Origin: Methanomicrobium sp.
GTDB lineage: Archaea; Halobacteriota; Methanomicrobia; Methanomicrobiales; Methanomicrobiaceae
NCBI GenBank assembly: GCA_017553245.1
Contig: JAFZMT010000066.1
Location: 1 to 12,671 of the forward strand
DNA length: 12,671 bases
Direction: 5' to 3'
The position numbers and the translations under genes are program-made. The notes under the pieces are model-generated. The model was given only the letters and a program-made list of their open reading frames with translations, had not been told where the DNA came from and did not search any database. Shown here in pieces: positions 1 to 6,683 of the stretch (its first letter is position 1; the number at the start of each line of letters is the position of its first letter).

Positions 1-504
1 GGCATCCTCCTTGTCTATCTCACGCCCGGGTTTGCGCCCGACCTCTACGGATACCTCTTCGGCAATATCCTGCTCGTCCCCGCCGGCGAAATCGTCTTCA
101 TGGGCGCCCTCCTTGCCGCAATCATCGCGATAACGGCAATCTTCTATAACCAGCTCCTTGCTGTCACCTTCGACGAAGAATACGCCTCGGTCATGAACAT
201 AGCGTCCGAAAAGATAATCGCCCTCCTCCTCATAATGACGGCGGTGACAATCGTCATGCTCATTCAGGTTGTCGGCATCATCCTCACGATTGCGCTTCTG
301 ACGCTTCCGGCGGCAATCGCACGCGAGTTTACCGGCAGACTCGACAGGATGTTCTATCTCTCGACAATACTCGGCATCGCCTTTACGACCTGCGGCATAT
401 TCCTCTCATACACACTTGACGTCCCCTCGGGCGCGACGATAATCCTCATCGGCGCCGCGGCATATATCATTGCCCTCTGCGCAAAGACGCTGTGTATAAG
501 ATAA
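1..504 (+). CDS. ABC-3 family metal transporter permease, 3' part
   Basis: This frame is open from base 1, so the gene begins before the window; the 167 residues present are the C-terminal part of a membrane permease of the ZnuB/MntB/FhuG-like ABC-3 family, which imports zinc, manganese or iron with a substrate-binding protein and an ATPase. The sequence shows the family signature LFGNIL near residue 19, followed by hydrophobic segments at about 32-50, 72-105, 115-137 and 142-163. The stretch VVGIILTIALLTLPAAIA and the later SYTLDVPSGATI are typical of ZnuB-type proteins. The N-terminal half, the ATPase and the binding protein are presumably upstream and not visible. Metal specificity cannot be read from this fragment. 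The gene ends with TAA and runs into an AT-rich spacer with long T runs, consistent with termination there. Confidence 0.86.
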   Translation, partial: GILLVYLTPGFAPDLYGYLFGNILLVPAGEIVFMGALLAAIIAITAIFYNQLLAVTFDEEYASVMNIASEKIIALLLIMTAVTIVMLIQVVGIILTIALLTLPAAIAREFTGRLDRMFYLSTILGIAFTTCGIFLSYTLDVPSGATIILIGAAAYIIALCAKTLCIR

Positions 505-563
505 TCCGGAATGGCACGTAAGAAAAGGAATATACAATAATATCGTATCTGAAAAATTACGCT

Positions 564-597
564 AAAAATTTAAAAAAAGAGATTTTTTTGAATTTTT
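564..597. terminator. A/T-rich inverted repeat, probable bidirectional terminator
   Basis: The arms AAAAATT-T-AAAAAAA and TTTTTTT-G-AATTTTT are complementary except for one position and enclose GAGA. It lies between two convergent genes (permease + and PEGA protein -), so each strand ends in a T-rich tract after its gene. More T runs separated by CAG follow up to 652. T-rich tracts are the usual archaeal termination signal; the bidirectional use is inferred. Confidence 0.55.
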
Positions 598-651
598 TAT
601 TTATCGTTTTATCAGATTTTTCAGCATTTTTTTCAGTTTTTCAGTATTACT

Positions 652-2013
652 TCAGTCTTTCCTTCTGATTGCGGACAGTACAACCGCGACCGCAAAAATA
701 CCGATTATTGCCGCAAACGCAGGACTGCCGGACTTCTGAACCTGACCCTGATTCGGTGTGAGCGAACCCGAGACCGATGACGTCGTACCTGCCGTAACCG
801 TTGCCGTAACCGTCGAGTCATAGTAACCCGTAAGCGTGTATTTCACGGAGTATGTGCCTTCAGGAAGCGAAAGCGTAAGCGGAGTGATTCCCTTGTAATC
901 GTTGTTGATGTAGATGTTTGCTCCCGACGGCATCGAGGAGACCGCGAGGTAACCCATTGCCGGACCCGTGCTCTGAAGCGGGATTGTGACCGACGCGGTT
1001 CCGCCGCCGTTAACCGTGACGCTCAGGGATGCATCCTGATATCCCGTCAGTTTTGCCGTGACCGTGTGTGTTCCCGCCGCAACATTGCTTATGACCATGC
1101 TGCCGGATACGGGTGAGATACCCTGATAGACGCCGTCAAGGTAGATATACGCTCCGCCGGGCGCCGATGAAACATAGAGAGTTCCCGTGGGCGCGGCATA
1201 TGCCTGAAGCGTGGGGTAGACATACGAGGTCTGACCCGGGTTTACGGTAACCGAGCTTTCCCAGGGGTAGTAACCCGATTTTTCGAGTTTGAGCGTATGT
1301 GCGCCCTTTACGACACCCGAGATTGTCTTGGGCGAGTTGCCGACGTATTTGTCGTCAAGGTAAACCGATGCGCCCGAAGGTGTCGAACTCACGTAGATCG
1401 AACCGTAGGACTCAATCGGCGTAAGCGTTGCCGATGCGGTCGCGGTCGATCCCGAGTAGACGTAGACCGAAGATGCCCACTCCTGATATCCGGACTTTGT
1501 GACTCTCACATTGTGATAGCCCTGCGAATATCCGTTCTGCGTCACCGGCGTCGTTCCGACATAGATCTCGTCTATGTATACAACCGCGTTTGACGGGTAT
1601 GATGTGACCGATATTGAACCGGATGACTGAATCGGGTTGAGAGTGAGGTAGTAGTCAAGATTCTCTCCCGCCGAAGGCATACTCAGACGGACCGTATTGC
1701 TCTGAGTATATCCGGATTTTGCCGCATATGCGGACCTGAGCGGCGCTCCCGTGGAGTAGACCGCCATTGTGTAAACGCCGTTGGCGGTTGTGCCCTGATA
1801 AGCGCCGTCAACGTAGATTGAAGCGTCGTCGACATTGGTGTGGAATGTTATCCATCCCATGTCTCCGCCGACATCACCGCCGATGGGCACATCCCATGTG
1901 CCTGTTGCACCGCCGGTCTGGTCTCCTTCGGCACTTGCAGGAACGGCAATTGCAAGAAGTGCAATAAGAAGGAGTGCTATAACTGAACCAGTTTTGCTTG
2001 ACATATATATCAT
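652..2013 (-). CDS. Secreted cell-surface protein with five PEGA domains and a PGF-CTERM-like tail
   Basis: A 453-residue exported protein made almost wholly of tandem PEGA beta-sandwich repeats, at about residues 53-125, 132-200, 204-270, 277-347 and 353-419. Repeats 2-5 show the typical pattern S-x-P-x-x-A-x-(I/V)-Y-(I/L), a Y-x-G turn, then T-P/S-P and a K-S-G-Y or L-T-G-Y near the end; repeat 1 is the most divergent. Residues 11-28 form a signal peptide with an ASA-E type cleavage site. The C-terminus has SPAF (430-433), a hydrophobic segment to about 448 and IRRKD, which resembles the PGF-CTERM signal processed by archaeosortase A, with A in place of G. PEGA proteins are common on methanogen surfaces, and an envelope or adhesion role is inferred only. 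Two ATG codons (2013 and 2004) are possible starts; neither has a clear ribosome binding site. It stands alone, with a TATA-like box upstream. Confidence 0.85.
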   Translation of the reverse strand: MIYMSSKTGSVIALLLIALLAIAVPASAEGDQTGGATGTWDVPIGGDVGGDMGWITFHTNVDDASIYVDGAYQGTTANGVYTMAVYSTGAPLRSAYAAKSGYTQSNTVRLSMPSAGENLDYYLTLNPIQSSGSISVTSYPSNAVVYIDEIYVGTTPVTQNGYSQGYHNVRVTKSGYQEWASSVYVYSGSTATASATLTPIESYGSIYVSSTPSGASVYLDDKYVGNSPKTISGVVKGAHTLKLEKSGYYPWESSVTVNPGQTSYVYPTLQAYAAPTGTLYVSSAPGGAYIYLDGVYQGISPVSGSMVISNVAAGTHTVTAKLTGYQDASLSVTVNGGGTASVTIPLQSTGPAMGYLAVSSMPSGANIYINNDYKGITPLTLSLPEGTYSVKYTLTGYYDSTVTATVTAGTTSSVSGSLTPNQGQVQKSGSPAFAAIIGIFAVAVVLSAIRRKD

Positions 2014-2066
2014 TGCAAATTTAGTTCTCTCATTTTTTAATCCTTTGCATAATTTTTTGCAAATTT
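2013..2066. repeat. TTGCAAATTT direct repeats flanking the PEGA promoter
   Basis: Identical 10-bp copies of TTGCAAATTT occur at 2013-2022 and 2057-2066, 44 bp apart, one on each side of the TATA-like box; the distal copy includes the palindrome CAAATTTG (2060-2067). The arrangement suits an operator pair, but A/T-rich words recur by chance here, so this is only a candidate. Confidence 0.3.
2031..2040 (-). promoter_or_regulatory. TATA-like box of the PEGA gene
   Basis: On the minus strand the sequence TTAAAAAATG lies about 23 bp before the ATG at 2013 and 32 bp before the one at 2004. That spacing puts transcription start at or just before the start codons and fits a leaderless or very short-leader mRNA. 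Identified by eye. Confidence 0.4.
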
Positions 2067-2167
2067 GACCGGCAAAAGTCCTGTATCAAGCGGGCTGCGG
2101 TATGGCGGCGGCACGAAAGTCGCCCAACCAAAGCCGCAAATGCGATAAAAAGATAAATTAACGAAGA

Positions 2168-2190
2168 TAATCCGATTTGAATACGGATTA
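2168..2190. repeat. Inverted repeat TAATCCG-N9-CGGATTA
   Basis: Perfect 7-bp arms with a 9-nt loop, in the spacer between the PEGA gene and the 3' end of the ABC permease operon. On the minus strand it is followed by a T-rich stretch (2145-2160), so it may form a terminator hairpin for the permease operon; an operator is also possible. Confidence 0.35.
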
Positions 2191-2195
2191 CGTCG

Positions 2196-2239
2196 TCTGC
2201 GCATCGGAGTATCCGTGAATATGTGTATCTGCGCATCGG
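2196..2239. repeat. TCTGCGCATCGG direct repeat pair
   Basis: The 12-bp word TCTGCGCATCGG occurs at 2196-2207 and 2228-2239, 32 bp apart, with partial similarity continuing as GT.TCC after each copy. It lies immediately beyond the stop codon of the minus-strand permease, next to the 8-bp palindrome TCCGCGGA (2258-2265). Function unknown; it could be a decayed duplication. Confidence 0.45.
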
Positions 2240-2265
2240 TGTCCATGCACATTACTATCCGCGGA

Positions 2266-3342
2266 TCAGAGTCTCTGCGCAAGCCTTGCGGAATATGCCG
2301 TCACAAAGTATGATAGGCATAAAGCAACGGCAAGCATGGGGATAAGAACAATGAAATGCTCGGCACCTATCGATCCCGTAGCCAGCCGCACTATGATGTT
2401 TCCCGAGTTCAGCGGTATCGCGAGGGCAAAAGCAAGCACGACGACGGTCGCTATCGAGAACATGAACTGCGCATTCGTCCTCTCGCGGTATCTCATCGCG
2501 AAGGTTGCGGCAATCAGTATCAGAATGAACGCAACAACGCTGATATGCATAAGAATCTCGAGGATTCCGCCGATATAAATTCCGTTTACAATCAGCAGTA
2601 TCATCCACGTTCCCGCCTGCAAAGGCACGAGTATGAATGCCGCAAGTATCTTGCCCCAGACCATGTCGGTGAAACTCACCGGCGTCGACATCAGGGTCTC
2701 AAGCGTCCTGTTCTGCGACTCCTCGGTTATCATATCGATTATAAGGGCACCCGATATGATTGCGGGCATGAACACGAGTAAAGGTATGAGAACGCCGTAT
2801 ACGAACTCATAGAAGTCGCCCGCGGGATTGACGGCGGGGATGTTCATCTCCACAGGCATCCCCGTAAGCCTGTCCGAACGGGCATCGCGCAGCTCGGTCT
2901 CGTAGTCCGTAAGGACATTCTTCAGCTTTGCGCTGACAATGCCGGATTGGATATCGTTCTCTATGAGATATATCGTCACCTTCATCGGATTCATGGTCTC
3001 TTCCATGTTCTTGGGCACCCAGACCACCGCCGCCAGCTGACGTTCGCTCAGAGCGGATACCGCCGGCGAAAGCTCCATCGGATAGACAATCATGTTCGGA
3101 TCGTCCATCAGTTTGACATAGAGATGCGAGGTTTCGCCCGCATAGGCTATCGGATACTTCATCTTGGAATACTGACTCATCGCATCCGGGTTGTACATCG
3201 ACGCAAGCCCCACAAGGAGGAAGGATGAGAACATGGCGATGAAGAGCTGCAAAAGCAGAGCCAGAACTATGGTCTTTTCGTTGATGAGACCCCTGAATTC
3301 CTTCTTTGCGACGATCTTGCAGTTCTTTGAATTGATTCTCAT
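2266..3342 (-). CDS. ABC-2 type (NatB-like) transporter permease
   Basis: A 358-residue membrane permease of the ABC-2 superfamily, NatB-like, expected to pair with a NatA-type ATPase to export an unknown substrate (ions, peptides or lipids are all possible). A basic N-terminus with the KKEFRGL motif typical of this family precedes TM1 (about 24-47). A large extracytoplasmic domain spans about 50-180, followed by five more hydrophobic segments at about 183-204, 228-252, 258-281, 293-310 and 327-347. The cytoplasmic-loop motif EESQNRTLETLMSTPVS (207-223) is a strong NatB-family signature. The start ATG overlaps the stop of the upstream permease gene as ATGA, so the two are translationally coupled. 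The ATPase is probably the divergent gene at 5438. Family assignment is firm; substrate is unknown. Confidence 0.88.
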   Translation of the reverse strand: MRINSKNCKIVAKKEFRGLINEKTIVLALLLQLFIAMFSSFLLVGLASMYNPDAMSQYSKMKYPIAYAGETSHLYVKLMDDPNMIVYPMELSPAVSALSERQLAAVVWVPKNMEETMNPMKVTIYLIENDIQSGIVSAKLKNVLTDYETELRDARSDRLTGMPVEMNIPAVNPAGDFYEFVYGVLIPLLVFMPAIISGALIIDMITEESQNRTLETLMSTPVSFTDMVWGKILAAFILVPLQAGTWMILLIVNGIYIGGILEILMHISVVAFILILIAATFAMRYRERTNAQFMFSIATVVVLAFALAIPLNSGNIIVRLATGSIGAEHFIVLIPMLAVALCLSYFVTAYSARLAQRL

Positions 3343-5213
3343 CCGAATACCCCCAGTACGAAATAGAGATTATACAGCGTATGCACGAAGCCCGCCGCAA
3401 TTATTCCCATGATATACAGGCGCAGACCGCCGACCCTGACAACGGAGCCGCAGATAAAGGTCGTGACAAAGTGCAGAACCAGCGGCAGCCAGAGCACCTG
3501 AAGGCTTGCGAACATGACCGCGCCGAACACGGAATCAGAAATTTCGGCAAGCGTCGCAAAGAGGAGAAGTTTCTCGCCTATGAGGAAGCCGACCGCAACC
3601 GCGAATGCGCCGATTGCGAGGTTCTTCCACGTCATGTATTCGGGACGCCTGAGGAAGAGCGCATAGATTCCGACCGACTTGAACACCTCCTCAACAAGCG
3701 CCGCCGAAAGCATAATCATAATCAGCGAGAGCGGCATGGGGAAGTTGAAGAGAAGGACAAGCAGCATCAGCTGCATGAGGAATACGAACGGAATCATGCA
3801 GATTGCGACGAACACCAGAGATGTGTTCACGTATCTCTTCGAGATGACGCCGTCGACGAACTCGACAAGCGCGGTCAGAATCTTATGCTGTCCGAAGAGC
3901 CTCTCGCCGTTGTAGTTCCTGACGGCGAAGTAAAAGATCACGAAACTGACAAGATAGAAGATAATCGTGGAATAGAGGTATTCATCGGCTGTAAAGCCGT
4001 CGCCCTGAATCTGATAGATAATCAGGGTAAGCGGGGAAATCTGACTGATAACGTGGATGTTGGCAAATATCGCCGGGAAGAAGATATACGAGGATGCGAC
4101 CGTTGAGAAGAATATCGAGATGAACGAAAGTTCCTTGAAACTCCTCGCTATCATTCCGATGAGCAGTGCCGCCGAGAGGAAGAATAGGATTACCGGAAAC
4201 AGCGGCAGGAAAATTATCAGGTCAGCCTGAATATAGAGGATGAGCCCTACCGCGATTATGCTCATCATCGCAAGATAGGGAAGCATCTTGCCCGCAATTA
4301 TCATCCACGGGCTTACGGGCGCACTTAAGAGAATCTCGCCGCGCCTGTCGATTCTCTCGTTCATGATGCTCATCATGAAGAACTGCGAGGTGAAATAAAG
4401 CGGGAAAATGAAGACGAATACCAGAACTATCGTGTCAAACGGCAGTGAGGCACTCATCTGCGAGGGGACTTTATACTGAATAATCTCAAGGTCGCCGGAG
4501 CGCAGGATATCGGTATAGCGGCTTAATGCGGCATCGCGACCTTCATCGGCGATGAGATACCTGCGCAGTTCCTCAACGGGAATCTCTATCTCCTCGGACG
4601 GCAGGGGAATCTCGATTATGTTCTGCGGCGCGGGGGCGCGGTAGGGGTTTGAATATGAGAATGCCGCACGTCCCATCTGGGTTGCGGTGAAGTCAATCAC
4701 GCTCTCGACCGTCTTTTCGTCTATCCAGACGGGATATGCCGCATAGAGATCATCCTGACGGTTGTAGAACGCAATCTTATAGCGCGAATAATCGCGGTCA
4801 AATGCCAGAAGCGCCGCATTGCTGCGGTCGGTGCCGGACGTGAGGACTTTGTCGCCGGCGATAATCAGATCGAAAGCGCCCCGATACTGCGGGTCTGAAA
4901 GATACTGCGGATGCGCCGAGAAGTAGCCGCTCGGGACTTTGAGGATGATAAAACGGCTGTCATAGCCGATGATTCCCGCGCCGGCGTCTGAATCCGTTAA
5001 AACCGTATATACATTGTCTTCGAGGTGGATGCCGCTGCTCTGGGCAAAGCCCATGACGATTACAAGGAGAATGAAAAGAGCCGCGACTATGGGGATGAGT
5101 CCCTTATCCATTGTCCCCGCAAAACGTCTTATCTCCCACTTGGAGATCTTCAGAATCCTTGACAGGGCGGTTTTTCCGTCCGTTACCGTATTGCTGCCGC
5201 CCGTCTCACTCAA
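3339..5213 (-). CDS. ABC-2 permease fused to a PrsW-type intramembrane protease domain
   Basis: This 624-residue protein has two parts. Residues 1 to about 435 are an ABC-2 permease: TM1 at about 38-56, an external domain of about 200 residues, the loop motif ERIDRRGEILLSAPVSPW (286-303), then several TM segments. Residues about 462-624 are a separate multi-TM domain carrying all four PrsW (M82, glutamic-type intramembrane protease) motifs: E508-E509-x-x-K512, F543-x-x-x-E547, H581 with G589, and H611-x-x-x-N615. In bacteria PrsW cleaves anti-sigma factors, and CPBP-type protease domains are known fused to NatB-like permeases; here the FxxxE and EExxK motifs favour PrsW over CPBP. The start is TTG, with no ATG before codon 35 and an in-frame TAA shortly upstream, so the exact start is uncertain. 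It is the first gene of a two-gene unit and ends by ATGA overlap with the second permease. Confidence 0.85.
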   Translation of the reverse strand: MSETGGSNTVTDGKTALSRILKISKWEIRRFAGTMDKGLIPIVAALFILLVIVMGFAQSSGIHLEDNVYTVLTDSDAGAGIIGYDSRFIILKVPSGYFSAHPQYLSDPQYRGAFDLIIAGDKVLTSGTDRSNAALLAFDRDYSRYKIAFYNRQDDLYAAYPVWIDEKTVESVIDFTATQMGRAAFSYSNPYRAPAPQNIIEIPLPSEEIEIPVEELRRYLIADEGRDAALSRYTDILRSGDLEIIQYKVPSQMSASLPFDTIVLVFVFIFPLYFTSQFFMMSIMNERIDRRGEILLSAPVSPWMIIAGKMLPYLAMMSIIAVGLILYIQADLIIFLPLFPVILFFLSAALLIGMIARSFKELSFISIFFSTVASSYIFFPAIFANIHVISQISPLTLIIYQIQGDGFTADEYLYSTIIFYLVSFVIFYFAVRNYNGERLFGQHKILTALVEFVDGVISKRYVNTSLVFVAICMIPFVFLMQLMLLVLLFNFPMPLSLIMIMLSAALVEEVFKSVGIYALFLRRPEYMTWKNLAIGAFAVAVGFLIGEKLLLFATLAEISDSVFGAVMFASLQVLWLPLVLHFVTTFICGSVVRVGGLRLYIMGIIAAGFVHTLYNLYFVLGVFG

Positions 5214-5221
5214 CCCCGAAG

Positions 5222-5261
5222 TATGTGATTTATCAAAATTCGATTATGTGGTTTATCAAAA
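5222..5261. repeat. 17-bp direct repeats upstream of the permease operon
   Basis: TATGTGATTTATCAAAA (5222-5238) and TATGTGGTTTATCAAAA (5245-5261) differ at one base and are 23 bp apart. They lie 9 to 48 bp upstream of the TTG start of the permease-protease gene. A third, shorter copy, GTTTATCAAA, lies at 5396-5405 directly before the TATA-like box of the divergent ATPase gene. The placement at both promoters suggests a shared regulator binding site. Confidence 0.55.
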
Positions 5262-5280
5262 ATATCTTAGATTATATCAG

Positions 5281-5289
5281 AAATATAAA
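5281..5289 (-). promoter_or_regulatory. Candidate TATA box of the permease operon
   Basis: On the minus strand TTTATATTT lies about 68 bp before the TTG start. With the usual 25-bp spacing transcription would begin near 5258, placing both 17-bp repeats at the transcription start and in the leader. Another AT-rich word at about 5269-5276 is an alternative. Confidence 0.35.
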
Positions 5290-5405
5290 GCTATGCTTAA
5301 CTTAGGTATTTTCTCACGCTTATTTACAAACTTATCCGATCTTACATTCTTAAAAGAGCGTTGCCGCCGCATGAAAGAACTGCAACAGCAAGAAAGTTTA
5401 TCAAA

Positions 5406-5415
5406 GTTATAAAAG
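5406..5415 (+). promoter_or_regulatory. TATA box of the ABC ATPase gene
   Basis: GTTATAAAAG is centred about 27 bp before the ATG at 5438, the spacing expected for leaderless archaeal transcripts. The purine-rich AAGGA at 5431-5435 is too close to the ATG to be a good ribosome binding site. The GTTTATCAAA repeat sits directly upstream, where the BRE would be. Confidence 0.55.
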
Positions 5416-5437
5416 AAAAGATACGCTTGAAAGGAAT

Positions 5438-6331
5438 ATGATACATGCCCGTTCAATAATAAAGGATTACGGCAATTTTCGTGCTCTTGACGGCGTCGAT
5501 TTCGATATAGAAGAGCCGGGGATATTCGGCATAATCGGTCACAACGGCGCGGGTAAGACCACCCTCTTAAAGATAATGTCGGGACTCATCCCCGCGACTT
5601 CGGGCGAACTCAACATCAACGGCGTCGATGTCATAAATAATCCCGACGGACTCAAGGAACAGATGGGATACCTGCCCGAAGAGTCGCGCCTCTACGAGAA
5701 CATGACGGCGCAGGCGTATCTGACGTTCTTCGGCGAGGTCTACTCCATGAAGCCCGAGGAGATTCACTCGCGCACAAAGGAACTCTTTCGGAAACTCAAC
5801 CTCGAAGTCGGCGACAAAAAACTCGGAGAACTCTCGAAAGGAATGAAGAGGAAGGTTGCGATTGCCAGATCACTCCTCCACGACCCCTCGCTTCTGGTCT
5901 ATGACGAACCGACCTCCGGTCTTGACCCCATGACATCGCGCTACATAAGCGAATTCCTGCGCGAACTCAGAAACGAGCGCAAAAAGACCATACTTCTCTC
6001 GGCGCACAACCTCTATCAGGTCGAAGAGCTCTGCGACCGCGTCCTTATCCTTCAGAGAGGAAAGACGGCGGCATTCGGGACAATGGCTGAGCTGCGCGAG
6101 AACTTCGGTTCCGTATACTACGAGGTCGATTTCGTTGCCGAAGACAAAGGCGTGTTCGACGGCATTATCACGGAATACTCGGAAGCCGCGGGAGTCATCT
6201 CGGCAAAGGTCAATGACATCGATTCCCTAAACTCACTGACGCAGGCGGTCACCGCGGGCGGCGGCAGGATAAAGAAGATAGAATCGCACTACCCCAGCCT
6301 TGAAGACCTGCTGGTTAAAATCGGCAGATAA
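5438..6331 (+). CDS. NatA-like ABC transporter ATPase
   Basis: A 297-residue nucleotide-binding subunit that would energise the divergent ABC-2 permeases from the cytoplasmic face. Walker A is GHNGAGKTT (34-42), the signature LSKGM is at 132-136, Walker B is LLVYDEP (152-158) followed by the D-loop SGLDP, and the switch histidine is H190 in SAHN. The Q-loop position reads GYLPEE with glutamate (E81) in place of glutamine, which is frequent in ABC-2 export ATPases. About 85 residues after the nucleotide-binding domain form a C-terminal extension typical of the NatA/CcmA group. It is the only ATPase near the two permeases, so pairing is likely though the genes are divergent. A TATA-like box 27 bp before the ATG suggests leaderless transcription, and a hairpin plus T run follows the stop. 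Confidence 0.93.
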   Translation: MIHARSIIKDYGNFRALDGVDFDIEEPGIFGIIGHNGAGKTTLLKIMSGLIPATSGELNINGVDVINNPDGLKEQMGYLPEESRLYENMTAQAYLTFFGEVYSMKPEEIHSRTKELFRKLNLEVGDKKLGELSKGMKRKVAIARSLLHDPSLLVYDEPTSGLDPMTSRYISEFLRELRNERKKTILLSAHNLYQVEELCDRVLILQRGKTAAFGTMAELRENFGSVYYEVDFVAEDKGVFDGIITEYSEAAGVISAKVNDIDSLNSLTQAVTAGGGRIKKIESHYPSLEDLLVKIGR

Positions 6332-6380
6332 ACGCAAGGCAGATTATCGCAATTATCATTTTTCAAAATATTTCCTTTTT

Positions 6381-6413
6381 TTCAGAATTATTCATTTTAT
6401 ATTCTGAATTTTT
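6381..6413 (+). terminator. Hairpin plus T-run terminator after the ABC ATPase
   Basis: Perfect 8-bp arms TTCAGAAT (6381-6388) and ATTCTGAA (6401-6408) with a 12-nt loop, followed at once by TTTTT and preceded by another T run. It lies 50 bp beyond the ATPase stop codon. The rest of the spacer up to the tRNA is AT-rich without a convincing gene. Confidence 0.6.
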
Positions 6414-6494
6414 AATCCCGAACTGCCTCTTTTGAGAGATTCAAAATCAACGATAATCACGATTAGAGTATAAAACGCCGGAAAACGGAATTTA

Positions 6495-6510
6495 CAAAAA
6501 ATCAAAAATT
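6495..6510 (-). terminator. T-rich terminator of the tRNA-Lys gene
   Basis: On the minus strand AATTTTTGATTTTTTG begins 12 nt after the tRNA 3' end. Paired T runs are the standard archaeal stop signal after tRNA genes. Confidence 0.5.
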
Positions 6511-6521
6511 GCAAAACGAAG

Positions 6522-6595
6522 CGGGCCTGGGGGGATTTGAACCCCTGGCCTACGGATTAAGAGTCCGTCGCTCTTCCTGACTAAGCTACAGGCCC
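6522..6595 (-). tRNA. tRNA-Lys (anticodon CUU)
   Basis: The minus strand folds as a cloverleaf. The acceptor arms GGGCCTG and CAGGCCC pair over 7 bp with discriminator G73. The D arm starts GCTTAG, the anticodon stem is ACGGA/TCCGT with loop CTCTTAA, and the T arm has the loop TTCAAAT. The anticodon CTT (6559-6561) reads AAG lysine codons. The outermost T-stem position is A49 opposite C65, the only mismatch I see. No intron is present and CCA does not appear to be encoded. It lies between two plus-strand genes but is transcribed on the opposite strand, so it needs its own promoter. Confidence 0.95.
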
Positions 6596-6627
6596 CGTTG
6601 TTGTGCCTAAATAAATCTGATTTTTGA

Positions 6628-6636
6628 CTTAATAAG
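6628..6636 (-). promoter_or_regulatory. Candidate TATA box of tRNA-Lys
   Basis: CTTATTAAG on the minus strand is centred 37 bp before the mature tRNA 5' end, giving a leader of about 10 nt, which is normal for a tRNA precursor. TTTATTTAGG (6606-6615) is nearer but would start transcription inside the tRNA. Confidence 0.35.
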
Positions 6637-6650
6637 CCTTTCTGATATTG

Positions 6651-6659
6651 CCTAAATAA
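6651..6659 (+). promoter_or_regulatory. TATA-like box of the TrkA-N/DHH gene
   Basis: CCTAAATAA is centred about 28 bp before the ATG at 6684, and no Shine-Dalgarno sequence precedes that ATG, consistent with a leaderless transcript. Confidence 0.5.
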
Positions 6660-6683
6660 GGATGAGGTACAATCTATACTTAT

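Larger units (their letters stand above)
6604..6659. repeat. TGCCTAAATAA direct repeat pair in the tRNA/DHH spacer
   Basis: The 11-bp word TGCCTAAATAA occurs at 6604-6614 and 6649-6659, 45 bp apart. The right copy coincides with the TATA position for the plus-strand gene at 6684; the left copy lies 9 bp before the tRNA 5' end. They may be duplicated promoter elements. Confidence 0.4.

Noticed and set aside
2030..2282. Two overlapping minus-strand frames of 68 and 81 codons in the PEGA/permease spacer
   Set aside because: They extend into the permease end, have no ribosome binding site or TATA element, and encode arginine-rich sequence unlike real proteins of this genome.
3339..3900. CPBP (Abi) protease domain instead of PrsW
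   Set aside because: The motifs are EExxK and FxxxE, which fit PrsW; CPBP expects EExxxR and FxxxH.
3381..4106. Long plus-strand frame (241 codons) opposite the permease-protease gene
   Set aside because: It is a highly charged, low-complexity antisense translation of a membrane protein, with no homology signal or start context.
6522..6595. tRNA gene as an attachment site for an integrated element
   Set aside because: No second copy of the tRNA 3' end, no integrase and no phage or plasmid genes are visible; both flanks are ordinary methanogen genes.
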